DNA from: CAWDPQ01 sp049642465 | GTDB lineage: Bacteria; Acidobacteriota; Vicinamibacteria; Vicinamibacterales; 2-12-FULL-66-21 | DNA length: 24,252 bases | NCBI GenBank assembly: GCA_049642465.1 | Contig: JBAROV010000200.1 | Span: 1 to 24,252 of the forward strand | Reading direction: 5' to 3' | Shown here: in pieces, positions 23,961-24,252 of the stretch | Numbering within the stretch: the first letter of the stretch is position 1 | Layout: every line of letters begins with the position of its first letter | Notes under the pieces: model-generated | What the model saw: only the letters and a program-made list of their open reading frames with translations | The model's database searches: none | Told to the model about the DNA's origin: nothing | Program-made: the position numbers and the translations under genes

Positions 23961-24252
23961 TCACCGGCAGACGATATCGCCATCGTCGATGGCTCTGCCA
24001 ATCAGCGCACCAGCGCCGGCACCGATGATCGTGCCGAGCGTTTTCGATCCGCCGGGGGCGATGATGTGGCCGAGCACGCCGCCGCTGATACCACCAATGA
24101 TCAAGCCAGTGGTGCCATCGTCGCGCCGGCAGTAGTAGCGGTTGTCCGAGCCGCGGTAGATGTAGTCGTTGCGGCCGAGGCGACGCGGGCGATAGCGACG
24201 ATCGTCACGTCGGTAGTACCGCGCGGCATCCCAATACCCCTCGCGGTAACCC
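23961..24252 (-). CDS. Glycine-zipper protein, 3' end only (runs off the window)
   Basis: The last 96 codons of a minus-strand gene whose start lies beyond the right edge; the stop TGA is at 23961-23963. The visible part begins with a Tyr/Arg/Asp-rich segment (GYREGYWDAARYYRRDDRRY), followed by a Gly-rich hairpin: TTGLIIGGISGGVLGHIIAPGG, then KTLGTIIGAGAGALIGRAID and a terminal DGDIVCR. The two GxxxG-spaced helices are characteristic of the glycine-zipper 2TM / 17-kDa-antigen-like family of envelope proteins. A signal peptide or lipobox would be upstream and cannot be seen. The two cysteines near the ends of the hairpin (Cys41 and Cys95 of the visible part) might form a disulfide. Overlapping plus-strand frames here are rejected. 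Confidence 0.75.
   Translation of the reverse strand, partial: GYREGYWDAARYYRRDDRRYRPRRLGRNDYIYRGSDNRYYCRRDDGTTGLIIGGISGGVLGHIIAPGGSKTLGTIIGAGAGALIGRAIDDGDIVCR

Noticed and set aside
23641..24135. Plus-strand open frame over the right-hand gap
   Set aside because: It overlaps the membrane-protein gene and the antisense of the glycine-zipper gene, whose minus-strand translation has a clear family pattern.
1..24252. Mobile element, CRISPR array, tRNA or rRNA
   Set aside because: No transposase, integrase, regularly spaced repeats, or tRNA/rRNA-like sequence was recognised on either strand; a covariance-model scan was not possible.

Overview
The window is GC-rich, densely coding bacterial DNA whose gene content points to an Acidobacteriota-type genome, possibly Vicinamibacteria. 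The signs are two long orphan MacB/FtsX-type permeases of the ADOP kind (one directly behind a PadR regulator), a winged-helix/FlgO-like/TPR regulator, tandem exported PQQ-type beta-propellers and a di-heme peroxidase-like protein. This assignment is inferred from gene families and was not tested by phylogeny. No tRNA, rRNA, CRISPR array, transposase or integrase was found.

Layout. (1) 25-2395 (+): a tight trio of a MoaD/ThiS-like sulfur carrier ending in Gly-Gly, a cytoplasmic BNR-repeat propeller and an exported RraA-fold protein that lacks the Arg-Asp active-site pair. (2) 2692-6028 (-): two tandem, paralogous, exported PQQ-type propellers, with an exported protein at 6117-6653 (+) that fuses a cytochrome c motif to a ComEA-like helix-hairpin-helix domain running divergently from them. 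(3) 6665-8996 (-): a two-gene unit of an APH-fold small-molecule kinase followed by a divergent enolase; this is the best candidate for an undescribed pathway. (4) 9200-12590 (+): a single-domain response regulator, then a PadR repressor overlapping an ADOP permease by 4 bases. (5) 12843-14588 (+): an exported parallel beta-helix protein behind a good sigma-54-like -24/-12 element. (6) 14619-16622: a di-heme cytochrome c peroxidase/MauG-like protein (-) divergent from an exported unknown protein (+), sharing about 200 bases that hold a 7-bp-arm palindrome and a weaker -24/-12 element. (7) 16799-19210 (+): a second ADOP-like permease with no prefix domain. (8) 19254-21017 (-): a winged-helix/TPR regulator with a recognisable promoter and a palindrome over its -35 box. 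(9) 21244-23929 (+): an exported lipase-like alpha/beta hydrolase and a small four-helix membrane protein. (10) 23961 to the right edge (-): the 3' end of a glycine-zipper protein gene.

Taken together the window looks like cell-envelope and periplasmic functions (propellers, heme proteins, beta-helix, hydrolase, permeases) mixed with one- and two-component regulators, plus one cytoplasmic kinase/enolase pair that does not fit that theme. Functional calls are from family motifs read by eye; substrates are unknown for nearly all genes.
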